From NCBI RefSeq assembly GCF_000003605.2, contig NW_003122409.1:1102219-1133132 (forward strand): 30,914 nt of DNA. The letters run 5' to 3'. Made by a program: the position numbers and the translations under genes. Shown here piece by piece: positions 1-10,555 of the stretch. The notes under the pieces are model-generated. The model was given only the letters and a program-made list of their open reading frames with translations, was not told where the DNA came from and made no database searches. Source of the DNA: Saccoglossus kowalevskii. Taxonomy: Eukaryota > Hemichordata > Enteropneusta > Harrimaniidae. How positions within the stretch are numbered: position 1 is the stretch's first letter; each line of letters opens with the position of its first letter.

Positions 1-372
1 CATAAAACTCAAGGAGGGGAGGGGGAATTGCAGGGAATCTACAAATCAATAACACATTGTTATTGAATATCAAAGTCATGACAGGATATGACATTCTCTA
101 TGAACTATGTGATGATCTAACACGCAAAGAAGGTGGAGTCAAACAAGGCGGATGATAAGTCACTTAACGTTACTTATCACCCACTCACTATTAACTAAGT
201 AACTTCAAACAGGGGTCAATTGGGGTCAGTTCGACATGACATGACAGATAACAGTCCGCAGTGTCAAAGTAGATTCTGTCCCTACGTCAAAAAAGAAAGT
301 GTTTTGAGTGTCAAATATAACTAACAGCTATAAAAGGCACAGCATTTTAAATCTGTTACAGAGACATACTTA
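1..372. other. intergenic, no gene seen
   Basis: I find no supported coding exon here. A short imperfect palindrome lies near 152-178 (TGATAAGT facing ACTTATCA around a roughly 11-base spacer). The stretch ends at a TTA that is the left target duplication of the next element. Confidence 0.5.
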
Positions 373-816
373 GGGACAACGTCAAAAGATCGATGTCGGA
401 TAAAAAACTTATTTCCTTTAGTTTGGGGTGGGGGGTTTTTGACCTCTAAAAGTTTCCATCCTATAAAAACGATTTTATTTTTTAATGAAGTCAAAAAAAT
501 CTTGGAGTATTTGTAGTTCGTTTTTTTTCTATCCAATCATGGACAGAAATAACCCAAAAGGGGAAAAAACAGAAAAATGGTTTGGTTCAAGTCTGTGCGT
601 CAAATGAGGTGCATTTGTAAAATCTTTTTACACCCACCCGACAACCAACTGCTATGCAATACTACTGTCCGATTATCAATTTGTATTTAATGGTGAATGT
701 AGTCTGACGCCATGACCAATATTTATCAATTAAGTCTCAGTGGGGGGTAGGGGGGGTTGGAAAAAAACTAAAGGAATTAAGTTTTTTATCCGACATCGAT
801 CTTTTGACGTCGTCCC
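373..816 (+). mobile_element. PIF/Harbinger-type MITE, copy 1
   Basis: A 444-bp element with long terminal inverted repeats. The left end begins GGGACAACGTCAAAAGATCG and the right end, read in reverse complement, begins GGGACGACGTCAAAAGATCG. The match runs about 50 bp, through the stretch ending CCTTTAGTTT. A TTA trinucleotide directly precedes the left end and directly follows the right end. A 3-bp TTA/TAA target duplication is the hallmark of the PIF/Harbinger superfamily. There is no transposase inside and no convincing reading frame, so it is non-autonomous. A second copy lies at 14597-15043 in the opposite orientation. The superfamily is inferred from the target duplication alone. Confidence 0.8.
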
Positions 817-2904
817 TTATTACGGGTCACTGCGCCTGGCTCACTATGTGTACACAGAATTTCGGGGGACAGCTGCAACAAAATTGTGTATAACGGAAAC
901 TATGTCTGCTGTAATTTGTCTAACGTAACAATGTGGTTCGAAGTAAATGGAAAAGATATAAAATTGGTCTGAAATCGTGTAACAGGAGCAACATATTTCA
1001 AACCACTGATGATACTGTATACTTGTAATATGCAGAGGTCTTGCGAGACCTCATCGGGCCGCCATGTTGGATTTCAGGACATCGACCCTTCTCGTGATCC
1101 TGTTTACATTGCAAGACCACCGTTGAAACAGATAAACTAGAGTCTAAATATTCGTGCAGTCAACGATCTTTTAGTTTTGTAGACTGACTACATCAGGCGA
1201 TGTCATTAAATAAACTGCGGTAGTATTGTAAACCAAGATTGTTTATGACGCAACCCATCTACACATTCAAACTTTGAATAAGCATGTTGCTTCAACGTTA
1301 GACCAGTGGGAAAGAAGCAACAGTGCATCTGCAAAATGTGATCAGAGATGAGGACTAAATGACTGTTCCTGAACAAAGTGGACACTTACCTTCTAATTGC
1401 CACTGAAGTAAAATCCGCTATTAATTATCATCAATGTGAAACAACACCCGACAGAATGAGTGGTGACAGTCAGAATGAAACTCTGTGCTCAAAGTCTACA
1501 CTCAGCTGCTTGTTTGCCGTTACGACAACCTCCCCCTGTGAAACGGTTAACCAAACTGCAAATGGTTGTAAAAAATGCATAATCGTAATGACAATCAAAA
1601 TTTGTTGTGGATATTGAAATAATACAATTTTCAATACTGTAGTACAATTAATTTAGGACATCTGTGGAGTTTTGATGTAACGAACTTGAGCAATACCTCA
1701 TATATACCGGGGGTGCCAATGCCATTCAACAAAGCCGAATTGTTTGCATACTAAAGTACTGCGTCACGTGACCACAGGTGCGGCGACTGGACCAATCGCA
1801 AAGTGCATAATACTGATAGAGCGAGTCATCGTTCATTGACTATTAATACAATTGTTATTAATTAATTAATTATTGGTACTATGTCGATTTTTAAACAAAC
1901 CTCTGTCATATATGTCACATATGGCGAAAAAATAATATGTAGTTATATGATGGATGGAGTCCAGAATTATTGGGAAATTCTGACGAATACTATACTGTTC
2001 ACAAAGAAATTACTTACGTAACCAAAATCATTGAATCATTTAATTTCAATGTCTGTAAACAGATAACAAAAATGTATCTAATCTTGTATGCCTGGGCGAA
2101 TTATGCTCTTTCCTTTTTTCATCATTATCTTTAAGTTAGCAGTGAATCTTTAATTAAGACTGGAAATCATATCAATGGAAATGATATGAAGCAAAAGTTT
2201 TGTTTATGTTATTTAGTCAATTTTAGTTCATAAAATAAGTGATGTTTAATACAAAAACAAAAAACAAATTTGAAAACGATAATACAAACTTGAATGATTT
2301 CGATGGAACGTAATGAAACAACAAGTGTGTTATTTTTTCTTATTTGCCCAATAATCTTTTTACAAGGAGGCAGTGTATGTGTATTGTATGAGTTAGCACA
2401 AAATTCATATCGGATTTACAGTATATCCTGTCAGAATTTTGTTGATTACAAATTATTATCACCTTGTCTCAAGTCACCTTGTTTCAAGTTCATAAAATAA
2501 ATTTGTGATACTGACAACAAATAAATTAATGAAATTAAAAAAAAGGTTTTTCAAATGAGTTTTCAATTGCTTTTATTATTTCCAATAAAAAAAACGCTTT
2601 AAAACGAATTCTTATGCAAAACAGGCCAATTTCAGACAAATTTTCTCCAAAATATATTTAGTATAAGTAAGTACAAAAATCCCCAAAGTTGATATTGTTT
2701 CTAAATCAGCAACTATGTAAACAGATTGAAAAAAACGATAATTATTAATCCGGAAGAATTACAGCCAACTAAAGTCAAAACACTCAGAGGGATTTCTATA
2801 ACCGCTAGATGCTGTTCTCTCTCGGCGACATATGTCTTTGATCTAAAAGTACAACTTTCTCCTCAATTTTATAAGAGGTTTTATTAGTAGCAAACCCGGA
2901 AAGT
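817..2904. other. intergenic, no supported gene
   Basis: I see no supported exon. Near 1063 an ATG in good context (gccgccATGt) opens only a 20-codon frame. The sequence is increasingly AT-rich to the right, with (TTAA) runs near 1857-1875. One perfect TCACGTGA octamer lies at 1764-1771. An untranslated or very small coding exon cannot be excluded. Confidence 0.4.
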
Positions 2905-3265
2905 ACGGCGCGCCAAGTGTTGCAAAAATATTCTATCATACAGAATAATAAAAAAAAAAAACAGAATTTCATAGCCATTTTTTTCCAAAATCAAAATAAT
3001 ATATATGTATCTAGAAATAACAATTAAAAACTAAAATATAAAAAAGAATATTTAAAGAATATGAGAATTGAAAATGCGGGAAATAAAAAAAAAAGGCAGA
3101 AGCAACCGTGACGACAAAATAAATCTGAAAAAAAACTTACAAATGAAAAACTACGACGCGCCAAGTGTTGCAAACATATTCTATCATACATAATAATAAT
3201 AAAAAACAGAATTTCAAAGCCTTCCCAAAATCAAAATAATATATATATCTAGAAATAACCTCTAC
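2905..3265 (+). repeat. imperfect direct repeat, about 248-bp offset
   Basis: Two copies of about 115 bp lie head to tail. The first (about 2905-3020) and the second (about 3153-3265) both contain cgCGCCAAGTGTTGCAAA, then TATTCTATCATACA, then an A-rich run, CAGAATTTCA, and TCAAAATAATATATAT followed by TCTAGAAATAAC. They differ mainly in homopolymer length. About 130 bp of unrelated A-rich sequence separates them. This is probably a local duplication or two copies of one short element. Confidence 0.75.
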
Positions 3266-3843
3266 GTGGCATCGTCTAATTCCGTTATCAATTTTTTTTA
3301 GATATCTCAGCCGATTAAGGTGACCCACTAGATACGATATGAAAAGTTAGCAAGTAAATCCACGAATAGTCATAATAAACAAAAAATAACAATAACAAAT
3401 AAAAATTACATTGGTGATTGTGGTTGAATTCCTGAAAACGATCTTAATGACAGACTACTAGTATATGTACGGTAAACGCACACCTATTGTTGTCATGAGT
3501 CAGATACTGGCTATAACATGTTGTCATCTGGCATATCGTAATTTGTTACCAACATTAGTATGAGGGCCTTTACCGGGAACGAGCTTGTAACCCGAATAAC
3601 TTTATTGGTTGGAAGATGATTGTTAACTTTATTAATTCACTACATTGGTAGAAATGTTATCAATCTGAACCACGCCTATGGTATTATAATATTTTATATT
3701 GGCTGGAATATCCCCGGTAAGTCTAGTAGCTTTAAACGGTGATTTGAACTGAATTGTCTGCACCAGACTGTCAATTCTGGGTTGAGTGGGTGGATGGCGG
3801 TGAATGTAAACATAAGGAAGAACTTTGAACTTATTGTTATTGT

Positions 3844-3915
3844 TACGGACATACGCCCATATTTTAGAATTCATGCTCACTTTTGCAAAACCACGCCTAG
3901 TATTTAACAGTCATG
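3844..3915 (+). repeat. dispersed short repeat, copy A
   Basis: Contains ACGCCCATATTTTAGAAT, then a spaced CATGxxCACTTTTGCAAAACCACGCC pattern. The same order of motifs appears at 4350-4470 and 10456-10555 in the same orientation. No terminal inverted repeats or target duplications are obvious. It could be a SINE or MITE fragment, and the family is unknown. Confidence 0.5.
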
Positions 3916-4349
3916 TAGAGTAGCACTCACTTTTGGTGTTCGATGACAGAATATAAAATGAGTCAAAATGTAGATGCGAAAACTCGGCATGGTTTAATGC
4001 TTAACCAACTGATATAGTAAAAGCTTACTGATGAAAAAAGAATCCTCGAATCTCTTGAATTAGCAGTTTTTATGGGTGTTTTGTGAACAAGAGAGAAAAC
4101 ATGGCTCATTGGCTGAAATTTAATTGTTCTCATTGGTCGAAAGTTATTTAGAAGAATATTTTATAGGAATAGATGAACGAATTAACTACTATAGCGGAAT
4201 GAAATGCAAATTAAAACAGTAAAATCGATTAAACTTGTTCAAACAAGTTCTTACGTATATTGAGGACTGTGTCATTTAAGTGACAATGGAAAATCACAGC
4301 GTAAGTATTTCATGTAGAGATGCTTAATTCAGTTGTAAAAACATCAAGT

Positions 4350-4470
4350 TACGATTTTAAAATGACCATGCCCATATTTTAGAGACAACACCCACTTTTT
4401 GAATATAATGTCCATTTATAAATTATAACTCGATGTTTAATTATCTGTTCATTGAAATGTTAAGTTTTCA
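4350..4470 (+). repeat. dispersed short repeat, copy B
   Basis: Shares ATGCCCATATTTTA, a following CACTTTTTG-like block and AATTATAACTCGATGTTTAATTA with copy C (AATTATAACTCAGTGTTCAATTA at about 10520). This is the most complete of the three copies by eye. Confidence 0.5.
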
Positions 4471-7446
4471 AGTTCAAAAGTCGCATGGCTACGAAAACCA
4501 TGAATCAATTGAACAACCTAGAATACGGGACAGTGTGTGGAATATATGGAATATTCTCTAAATTAATTTAAAATTCATACCCAACCTGAATAAAAAAAAT
4601 GATCTTCAGACGCATCCGAGTCATTACAGAGAATTCCAATGTAATTTTGGCGGGGAGAATATTTGAAGCATCGAGCTTGAATCTATTAATACCACACTTC
4701 GTTTGTGATATGAAATGACGGTTTTGAGTCAAGGATTTGTAACTTTCTTTAGAATTTTCTTTTCTTTTGAAATGTCCAAATTGGATTCTACCACAATCTC
4801 CCCACGAGTCAATAAACACCATGATTATGATTTCTATTGAATATTTTTTTTTTCAAATGAAGAAAAAGATGTTGAAAGTATGGCTGTATTTTTTTTATTT
4901 TATAAAAATATATTATTTAAGCTTATCGGTCCTATGATTCTCCTGTGCGATTTGTTTATTTGACTATAAAAGCCTGGCGTCAATACGGACAAACTTATTA
5001 CGTTTTACTGAACTACTAGTACTCTATGCAAGAACGAAATATATTTATATATGGCCGCAGTCACGTAGGGAAATAACGTCCAACTATCTAACATATGATT
5101 GTATTTAAATAGAGCAATGACGTGTCTAGTAATATTGTAACAATATAAAAATAATACGGCGACAAAGCGTTGGTCGTCACAGAGATCGAATATACTAAAT
5201 GGAAGGCCGTGACGGAAGGGCGGGTATCCAATGTATATCAAAATAATTATAGAAAACACTGCGTTCAGCACTGTTGTATTGCGCCCTCACAGTAAATTAG
5301 TGAAACAAAATTTACTAGTAAAAATATAACTGTCACGTGCTTACTGCCCCCTCCCCAACTACAGCCGTTCCGAAAAACAAAACAATGGTTGGTCATTTGG
5401 CCTGTAATATTTTACCTGGAACCGGATATGTCGGACCTCTTTGTGTATATATTAAAAGTCTATCGGGTCCCAAAATCACTTTCTTAAATTTGAATTCAAC
5501 AAATGAAATTCAGGTTTGCGCCTATAACCATATATTAGTTAATTTGTCACATACTGTGGTAAGCTCTTGTTTATGTTCCTAATCAAATCATGAAATATCG
5601 TTTTATGTAGTAGTACTGCAGCTGATGTATTATTTCAGAATTCAAGTTTTATTGCACTCTTTTAAAATATGATTAAAATACTCCCTTCTGGTGTTATTTG
5701 CACACGCCTCGTGCGTAAAAGCAAAAACGTTAACATAGAGGGCGGCATATGCAGTAATTGAATTACAATTTACTGTCAGTCACGTGTGTTATAACACTTG
5801 GTTCGTGTCAACTTGGTACGTGCTTCTCGATTGGGTGTTCTCTTTGCAATCAGACAATACACCGTCATATATTAATTTTGTGAGTTTTCTGTGATCTTTG
5901 ATGAATCTAGTCTTCCATCTGACATTTTGTGAAAACGCTCATTCATTGTTATCGTCAAATAATCACCTGCCACTGAGCGATAAATACGATTCCAGCCCCT
6001 TACTATGACTCAGCCAGGATAGCATTTCTAAGCCGGTATAGTGTATTGATAGTATAAACGAAATGCGTCACGTGATCCTCGTTTCCATGGAGTCACATTT
6101 TCACACCGAACATATCAACACTTGCTGCATAATACCCCCGACAATATAAAAGTTCCTAAAATTATACTGTAAAAGTGTTTCCTTTCACTCATCTGGGGTT
6201 TAGAATTCATCGAAAAACGAGCTCTGTTGTAATCGCGCGAATTTAATTTGACGGATTTCATGTTATCACCGAGAATAGCGAAATTAGTCAGGGTTAGTAA
6301 TATACCTCCATGGTAGTAGTAACAGTTAATTCTCGTATTACTTACTACACATTCACAGCGTCCTATGTTTGTTACGGGCCGCGACATGACATTTCGAGTC
6401 ATAGCAATTCATTCCATCACCCAAGCTGAGTCTCCTGCGAAACACATATTATTCAGCATTTAGTATTTTAAATTGGAGTACCACTATATCTAACTTTGAA
6501 TTTGAGACAATACTAGTAAGCCCGGGCGACCGCCACGCATGAAGGCTGTGACCTCCCAAACAAATTGTACCATGAGTGTATTCTGGAAGTGTTGTTTTTG
6601 TGAGGACTTACACGGGCATAACAATTTGACTTTCAAGGAGACAAATCACAAATATCATCTCGCGGAGAACAATGTAACACAATTGTCTGGCGTTTTTATG
6701 AGTATCACAACAACCCTCAAAGCTACTGAAACTGTACAGTGTTATCAAGGACACCATCAATGGCAAGATAAACTTGTTTTAATGACTTTAGTTAAGATAC
6801 ATCGTCAATATTTGGAAGTAATAACAATACAGTGATCCAAAGTCATACACAAAATGAACTGTAGGATATCAATCTAATCTTCTAGGCGATGTAGGTTTGC
6901 AAACAAGCCACACACCACAACTTGGACTATTTTGAATGCTAAGTAAAACAGAGATTTATAGTTATGTGTGGGAGATACGAATGTCATGTATTGTTTTGCC
7001 AACAAACGCCAGTCAGTATCCAAGTGATAAGTCTGAACTTGATGTGAACGTATTTGACATGGGATCATGAATAAGCGCCCACTGTTTGTCGATTTTCGCC
7101 GAATAAGATGACTCGGAAATATTAGCACGTTCATAACGTAAATATTGACGTGTTTCGTTTCAATTTTCTACTCCGAAAACAAAAGTTTCTTCCCGGTTTA
7201 AGCGGCGAATACTCGTTGCTGTTCACAGTTATGTAAACAAAACAATCGTGACACTAAGAGTCTTAACCGATATCTGTCCGAGGCCTGTCTAAAAGTGGCT
7301 TTCGCTAAATGACATCAATCGGAAACGTTTGTCAAATCGAACAGAACAAAATATAAATTTCCATAATTTATCATGATAAAAAAACAGAAACACAATAAGC
7401 AATTTCATAATCTTCAAAAATGATTTAAGCTAAATTTGAATATAAT

Positions 7447-8550
7447 TTACCACTCCGAAAACACAGTGGAAAAACTGTCCTGTCGCTCACGCGTCAGCGG
7501 TGTTCCGGACTCGATGATTGGATGCAACCGTAAATATCGACATAATTTCAACTGCTCCCATTCCTCGTCAGTAACTGTGTTTTCCAGTTTATTTCTGTCT
7601 ATATGATGCCATGATGTTGGTCTTGGTTTTCTTGGGACGCACTCGTGGATTGGAGGCAGTGTCAGAGGCGGCAGCACTAACTTGTTTTCGCGGGGGAATT
7701 CCACGTCGCTGCTAGATATGGAGTGTCGTGGTGTGTTGACATCAACAAGTTTTGTCTGCACCGGTTTCTCGGGTCTATAAACTCGACTGAATCGTCGCTG
7801 CATTTCCTCCTTGCGTGAGAGTGACACAACTCGTTTCGTACTTTCCATGCTGGCTCGATCAAGAAACTCCTGTAGTTTGCGCTGAGTTCCTGTTGTTACT
7901 TCGTGTTCGACAACAGGGACGTGAGACTTGAGAGGGGTGATTATTAAAGCACTTAAAAGTTCAGCTTCACGGTCTTTGCTGATCAATCCTTGACTGTAGG
8001 CAGCTTTCTGTGACGATGCAATCGTACTGGCCGTCACCCCACCAGACCGCTCTTTTACGATTTGGGGAGTGACGATATTGAATGGGCCACTAAAATCTCG
8101 AGTATCCTTTTGTTGTGCCTCTGTTCTGAGGGCATTCATACGGACGTCGAGATGATGGCTACGACAAGCGATGCCTTCAGCTTTTATGTTGCATGTGGAT
8201 GATTTTCCATCGATAGAAGTTATATTCGAAATATTCGAAAGCGGTCTTTTCCCATCTACATTATGCACGACAAATTTTATGTTATGGTTGTTCGCATTGA
8301 ACCCCTTTCTGAAAATCCCTGTCTGTCGCCTCTGCTCCAAAAGTTCTAAGTTTCTTCTCGTGAAGTTGTGTTGAAGTTTCTCCAGATAGTGTTCTTGTGA
8401 CCGCAGTTCCTTCTCTAGGTAATTAGAAATTCTCCGATGCCGCATTCGTTCGACTGAATTGCTGATGTTCATTTCACGGGTGGCACATTTCGACATCAGC
8501 TCTTCCCTGGGATGTTGAATGCGTCGTGATAAAGTTAGCGACGCTGGCAT
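7447..8550 (-). CDS. unrecognised protein, paralogue of the gene at 13312-14187
   Basis: I do not recognise this 367-residue protein. The start is taken at the ATG at 8548-8550 (protein MPASLTL...). The open frame extends 12 codons upstream only to a GTG, and the ATG aligns with the start of the paralogue. Three blocks match the paralogue. Residues 27-75 begin MNISNSVERMRHRR and are a highly charged, probably coiled helical stretch. Residues 193-264 contain LQEFLDRASMES and RRFSRVYRPEKP. Residues 291-345 contain LVLPPL, PTSWHH, EEWEQL and CRYLRL. The linker between blocks 1 and 2 is low in conservation and rich in S, N and T. No signal peptide or membrane segment is seen. RRFS fits a basophilic kinase site. 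The stop overlaps a donor-like GAGTG/GTAAAT, so a further 3' exon is possible. That it is a real gene rests on the paralogue conservation; the function is unknown. Confidence 0.72.
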   Translation of the reverse strand: MPASLTLSRRIQHPREELMSKCATREMNISNSVERMRHRRISNYLEKELRSQEHYLEKLQHNFTRRNLELLEQRRQTGIFRKGFNANNHNIKFVVHNVDGKRPLSNISNITSIDGKSSTCNIKAEGIACRSHHLDVRMNALRTEAQQKDTRDFSGPFNIVTPQIVKERSGGVTASTIASSQKAAYSQGLISKDREAELLSALIITPLKSHVPVVEHEVTTGTQRKLQEFLDRASMESTKRVVSLSRKEEMQRRFSRVYRPEKPVQTKLVDVNTPRHSISSSDVEFPRENKLVLPPLTLPPIHECVPRKPRPTSWHHIDRNKLENTVTDEEWEQLKLCRYLRLHPIIESGTPLTRERQDSFSTVFSEW

Positions 8551-8867
8551 TTTCACAGTGATATAAAAAAATCTTCTTAACCACACGCGGAAATTAACAG
8601 AAATGTCAGTGTGTATTCACTTACGAGGTGATATAGTATTTGGTATATCGTTTCTTTCACCAATTCTTCAAATACGTGAAAACAACCAAGGATGACACGA
8701 TATTGTCCCGGATGCTGTCTTGGAGGAAATTTACTGGAACCTCGGCGAGGCCCCGGCGCGTCACGCGAAGAAGTTGATAACATTTGGATTCCACGATTAT
8801 GTTCATAGGGGTGTAAGTGGGTGATTACCGTCAACAAAAATAAAGCATTAAGAACAGTATTTTCCAT
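8551..8867 (-). other. 5' region of the 367-residue gene with a candidate leader exon
   Basis: On the minus strand an ATG at 8865-8867 opens a 96-codon frame. It begins MENTVLNALFLLTVITHL, which resembles a signal peptide, and continues through a basic, proline-rich stretch (RDAPGPRRGSS). Inside it lies a textbook donor, CTC/GTAAGT, after 8625. A first exon ending there would need an acceptor. The nearest candidate would leave an intron of only about 50 bases, and no equivalent is seen at the paralogue. It may be 5' UTR of the downstream gene, a separate small exon, or chance. The GC- and CpG-richer stretch near 8740-8770 would suit a promoter-proximal region. Confidence 0.2.
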
Positions 8868-9021
8868 CGAGATTATTATGCCATGAATAATTCATTTTAC
8901 CAGCAGAACATGCAAAGATATTCAAAACGAAGATTTTGACTACAAAAATACTAAAATATCCAAATGACGACACAATACTGACATAACTGCATATTATTAT
9001 TTTTCTGTCAATGAGCCTACA

Positions 9022-9225
9022 CAGGCATAATATTCTTCTTCCTCGTTCCTGTGAAAATTCGGGGATAATGGTATCGCCCATGTTAGTCAGACCACTGGAG
9101 ATAATATTAATCTTTTTATTTTCTTGGGACAAATCAGAAATAATATGACCTCTCATTCTCTTGGACAACTCGGGGATAATATCATCTTTCGCGTTCTTTG
9201 GATCGCTCAGGGATAATATTACCCC
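9022..9225. repeat. degenerate 36-39 bp minisatellite (GGGATAATAT core)
   Basis: Six degenerate units each begin with a GGGATAATAT-like core. The six-base cores lie near 9026, 9064, 9100, 9139, 9175 and 9212, so spacings are 38, 36, 39, 36 and 37. The four central units keep a reading frame on the minus strand. There they encode 12-13 residue repeats of the form IIPELSKRMRGH, IISDLSQENKKIN, IISSGLTNMGDT, IIPEFSQERGRR. The outer units fall out of frame. It could be a noncoding minisatellite or a decaying coding repeat. Confidence 0.65.
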
Positions 9226-9235
9226 ATGGGCTTTA

Positions 9236-9239
9236 TTAA

Positions 9240-9331
<92 letters not shown>

Positions 9332-9425
9332 GAATGAATGAATGAATGAATGAATGAATAAATAAATAAATAAATAAATTAATTAATTAACTGATTAATT
9401 AACTAATTTATTTATTTATTTATTT
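9236..9425. repeat. (AAAT)n / (TGAA)n microsatellite
   Basis: A near-perfect AAAT tetranucleotide run to about 9330 is followed by a (TGAA) block to about 9358, more AAAT, a TTAATTAA-rich spacer, and then TTTA repeats to about 9425. The closing TTTA run can pair with the AAAT runs. On the minus strand it directly follows the LINE remnant, so it probably grew from that element's simple-sequence tail. Confidence 0.9.
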
Positions 9426-10100
9426 GTTCAATGAACGTTTTAACAGGGGCTCACGAATCTACCAAGAATAGATAGAAGCTTTATAAAACTTTTATACAAA
9501 TACAAAGCCTTGTAAATAACAATACATATCTTGACGAATAAATTACATAAATTCAAGTCTAAGACTGATGTTAATAATAATACCGGTAGTTAAGATGAAA
9601 TTTTGTATTTGGTAGTATAGGTTCAGTAACAATTTCATACAAATAATTACTGGGTTAGAAAAATCTGTCTGCAATCTATAGACTCAACTAAAAACATTTT
9701 GAGCTCTTTATCAATATCCTCACAAATCATACTGCTCTAATAGATCTCGTAAGAGAATGAACATTCTTTCTTCATGGATTTGTTTCATTTTCCTCATGAG
9801 AATTTCTCTTACTATGACTCCACGCATGATAATGTTTCTCTGAGTATCAAAAAAAACTATATTTAAACATGAAATGTTCTAATGTATCCTCTTCCTCTTT
9901 GCAACATGGACAAATTGTCCCCCATTTTCCTTTTTCATAGGCAAATCCAAGAGTGTACGATCTTGCTTTTAATTTGCTCCCTTAAAATCGGCTATAGAAT
10001 GTAGATATTTTTCTGGACGTTTGAAGTTGGTTTTAAACTTCCTATAATGGATTAGACTTGTTTTGTTGTGCATATTTTCTTTCCATTCGGTTTCAGTTAT
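9426..10100 (-). mobile_element. LINE (non-LTR retrotransposon) 3' end, decayed
   Basis: Minus-strand translation gives pieces of a reverse-transcriptase ORF C-terminus in different frames. First comes YRKFKTNFKRPEKYLHSIADF (about 9980-10065). Next is YTLGFAYEKGKWGTICPCCK followed by EEEDTLEHFMFK (about 9866-9960). The third is a frame ending EQYDL* with its stop at 9720-9722. The CPxC...E-D-LEHF pattern is the terminal zinc-knuckle region found after RT domains in several LINE clades. At least two frame changes and a stop separate the pieces, so it is dead. The 3' end abuts the AAAT/TTTA microsatellite. The clade (CR1, L2 or other) is not resolved. Confidence 0.6.
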
Positions 10101-10455
10101 TTCTACAACCAGAATTCAGTTTATGTTTATATTTTTCATTGTAGCATCTAAATTTTCTTGTCAGTTCCAGTATAGTCCATCTTATTAGCATGTGTAAAAC
10201 TAATTTGTGCCCACCTGGAATCATCCATTTCATCATGATATACTCGTTTGTAATATCAGTTTTAATTGAAAATTATAAATATTTATGAAGACGAAGGGAA
10301 ATGCTTTTTGTTGCGCTGATGTACGAAATAATTCGACCATAGCCGGGTGATCGGTGTTACCTCACCACGTGTCGAAAGCGTAATAGAATCAAACTGTCAG
10401 CATTGTAGCATGTATGAATGCTCAATTGTTTGAGTTATGATGACATGTTTGTAGA

Positions 10456-10555
10456 GTTACGAAAATGAGCACGCCCATATTTTATAATCCATGTCAACAT
10501 TTACAAAACCGCGCCCAAATTATAACTCAGTGTTCAATTAACAGTTAACCGAACT
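10456..10555 (+). repeat. dispersed short repeat, copy C
   Basis: Contains GCACGCCCATATTTTATAAT, ACAAAACCGCGCCCAAATTA and TAACTCAGTGTTCAATTA. It matches copy A in the first half and copy B in the second half. All three copies have the same orientation. Confidence 0.55.

Larger units (their letters stand above)
3271..7446. other. intergenic, no firm gene
   Basis: Apart from the short repeats listed separately I see no supported gene. Open frames here are short, often open at GTG or TTG, and look random. A 33-codon frame at 7013-7111 (minus), preceded by a plausible acceptor, is discussed as a possible terminal exon of the gene to its right. Several CACGTG boxes occur (5334, 5781, 6069). Confidence 0.4.

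Noticed and set aside
373-816. Small frames inside the MITE (for example FFIRHRSFDVVP)
   Set aside because: They are translations of the terminal inverted repeats and recur at both ends and in both copies.
5337-5582. 81-codon plus-strand frame
   Set aside because: Opens at GTG, not ATG, and matches nothing recognisable.
6539-6835. 98-codon plus-strand frame starting at an ATG
   Set aside because: No recognisable motif, no splice context, no relative in the window. Its composition looks like random AT-rich sequence.
8171-8374. Plus-strand frame opposite the 367-residue gene
   Set aside because: An antisense shadow. The paralogue supports only the minus-strand reading.
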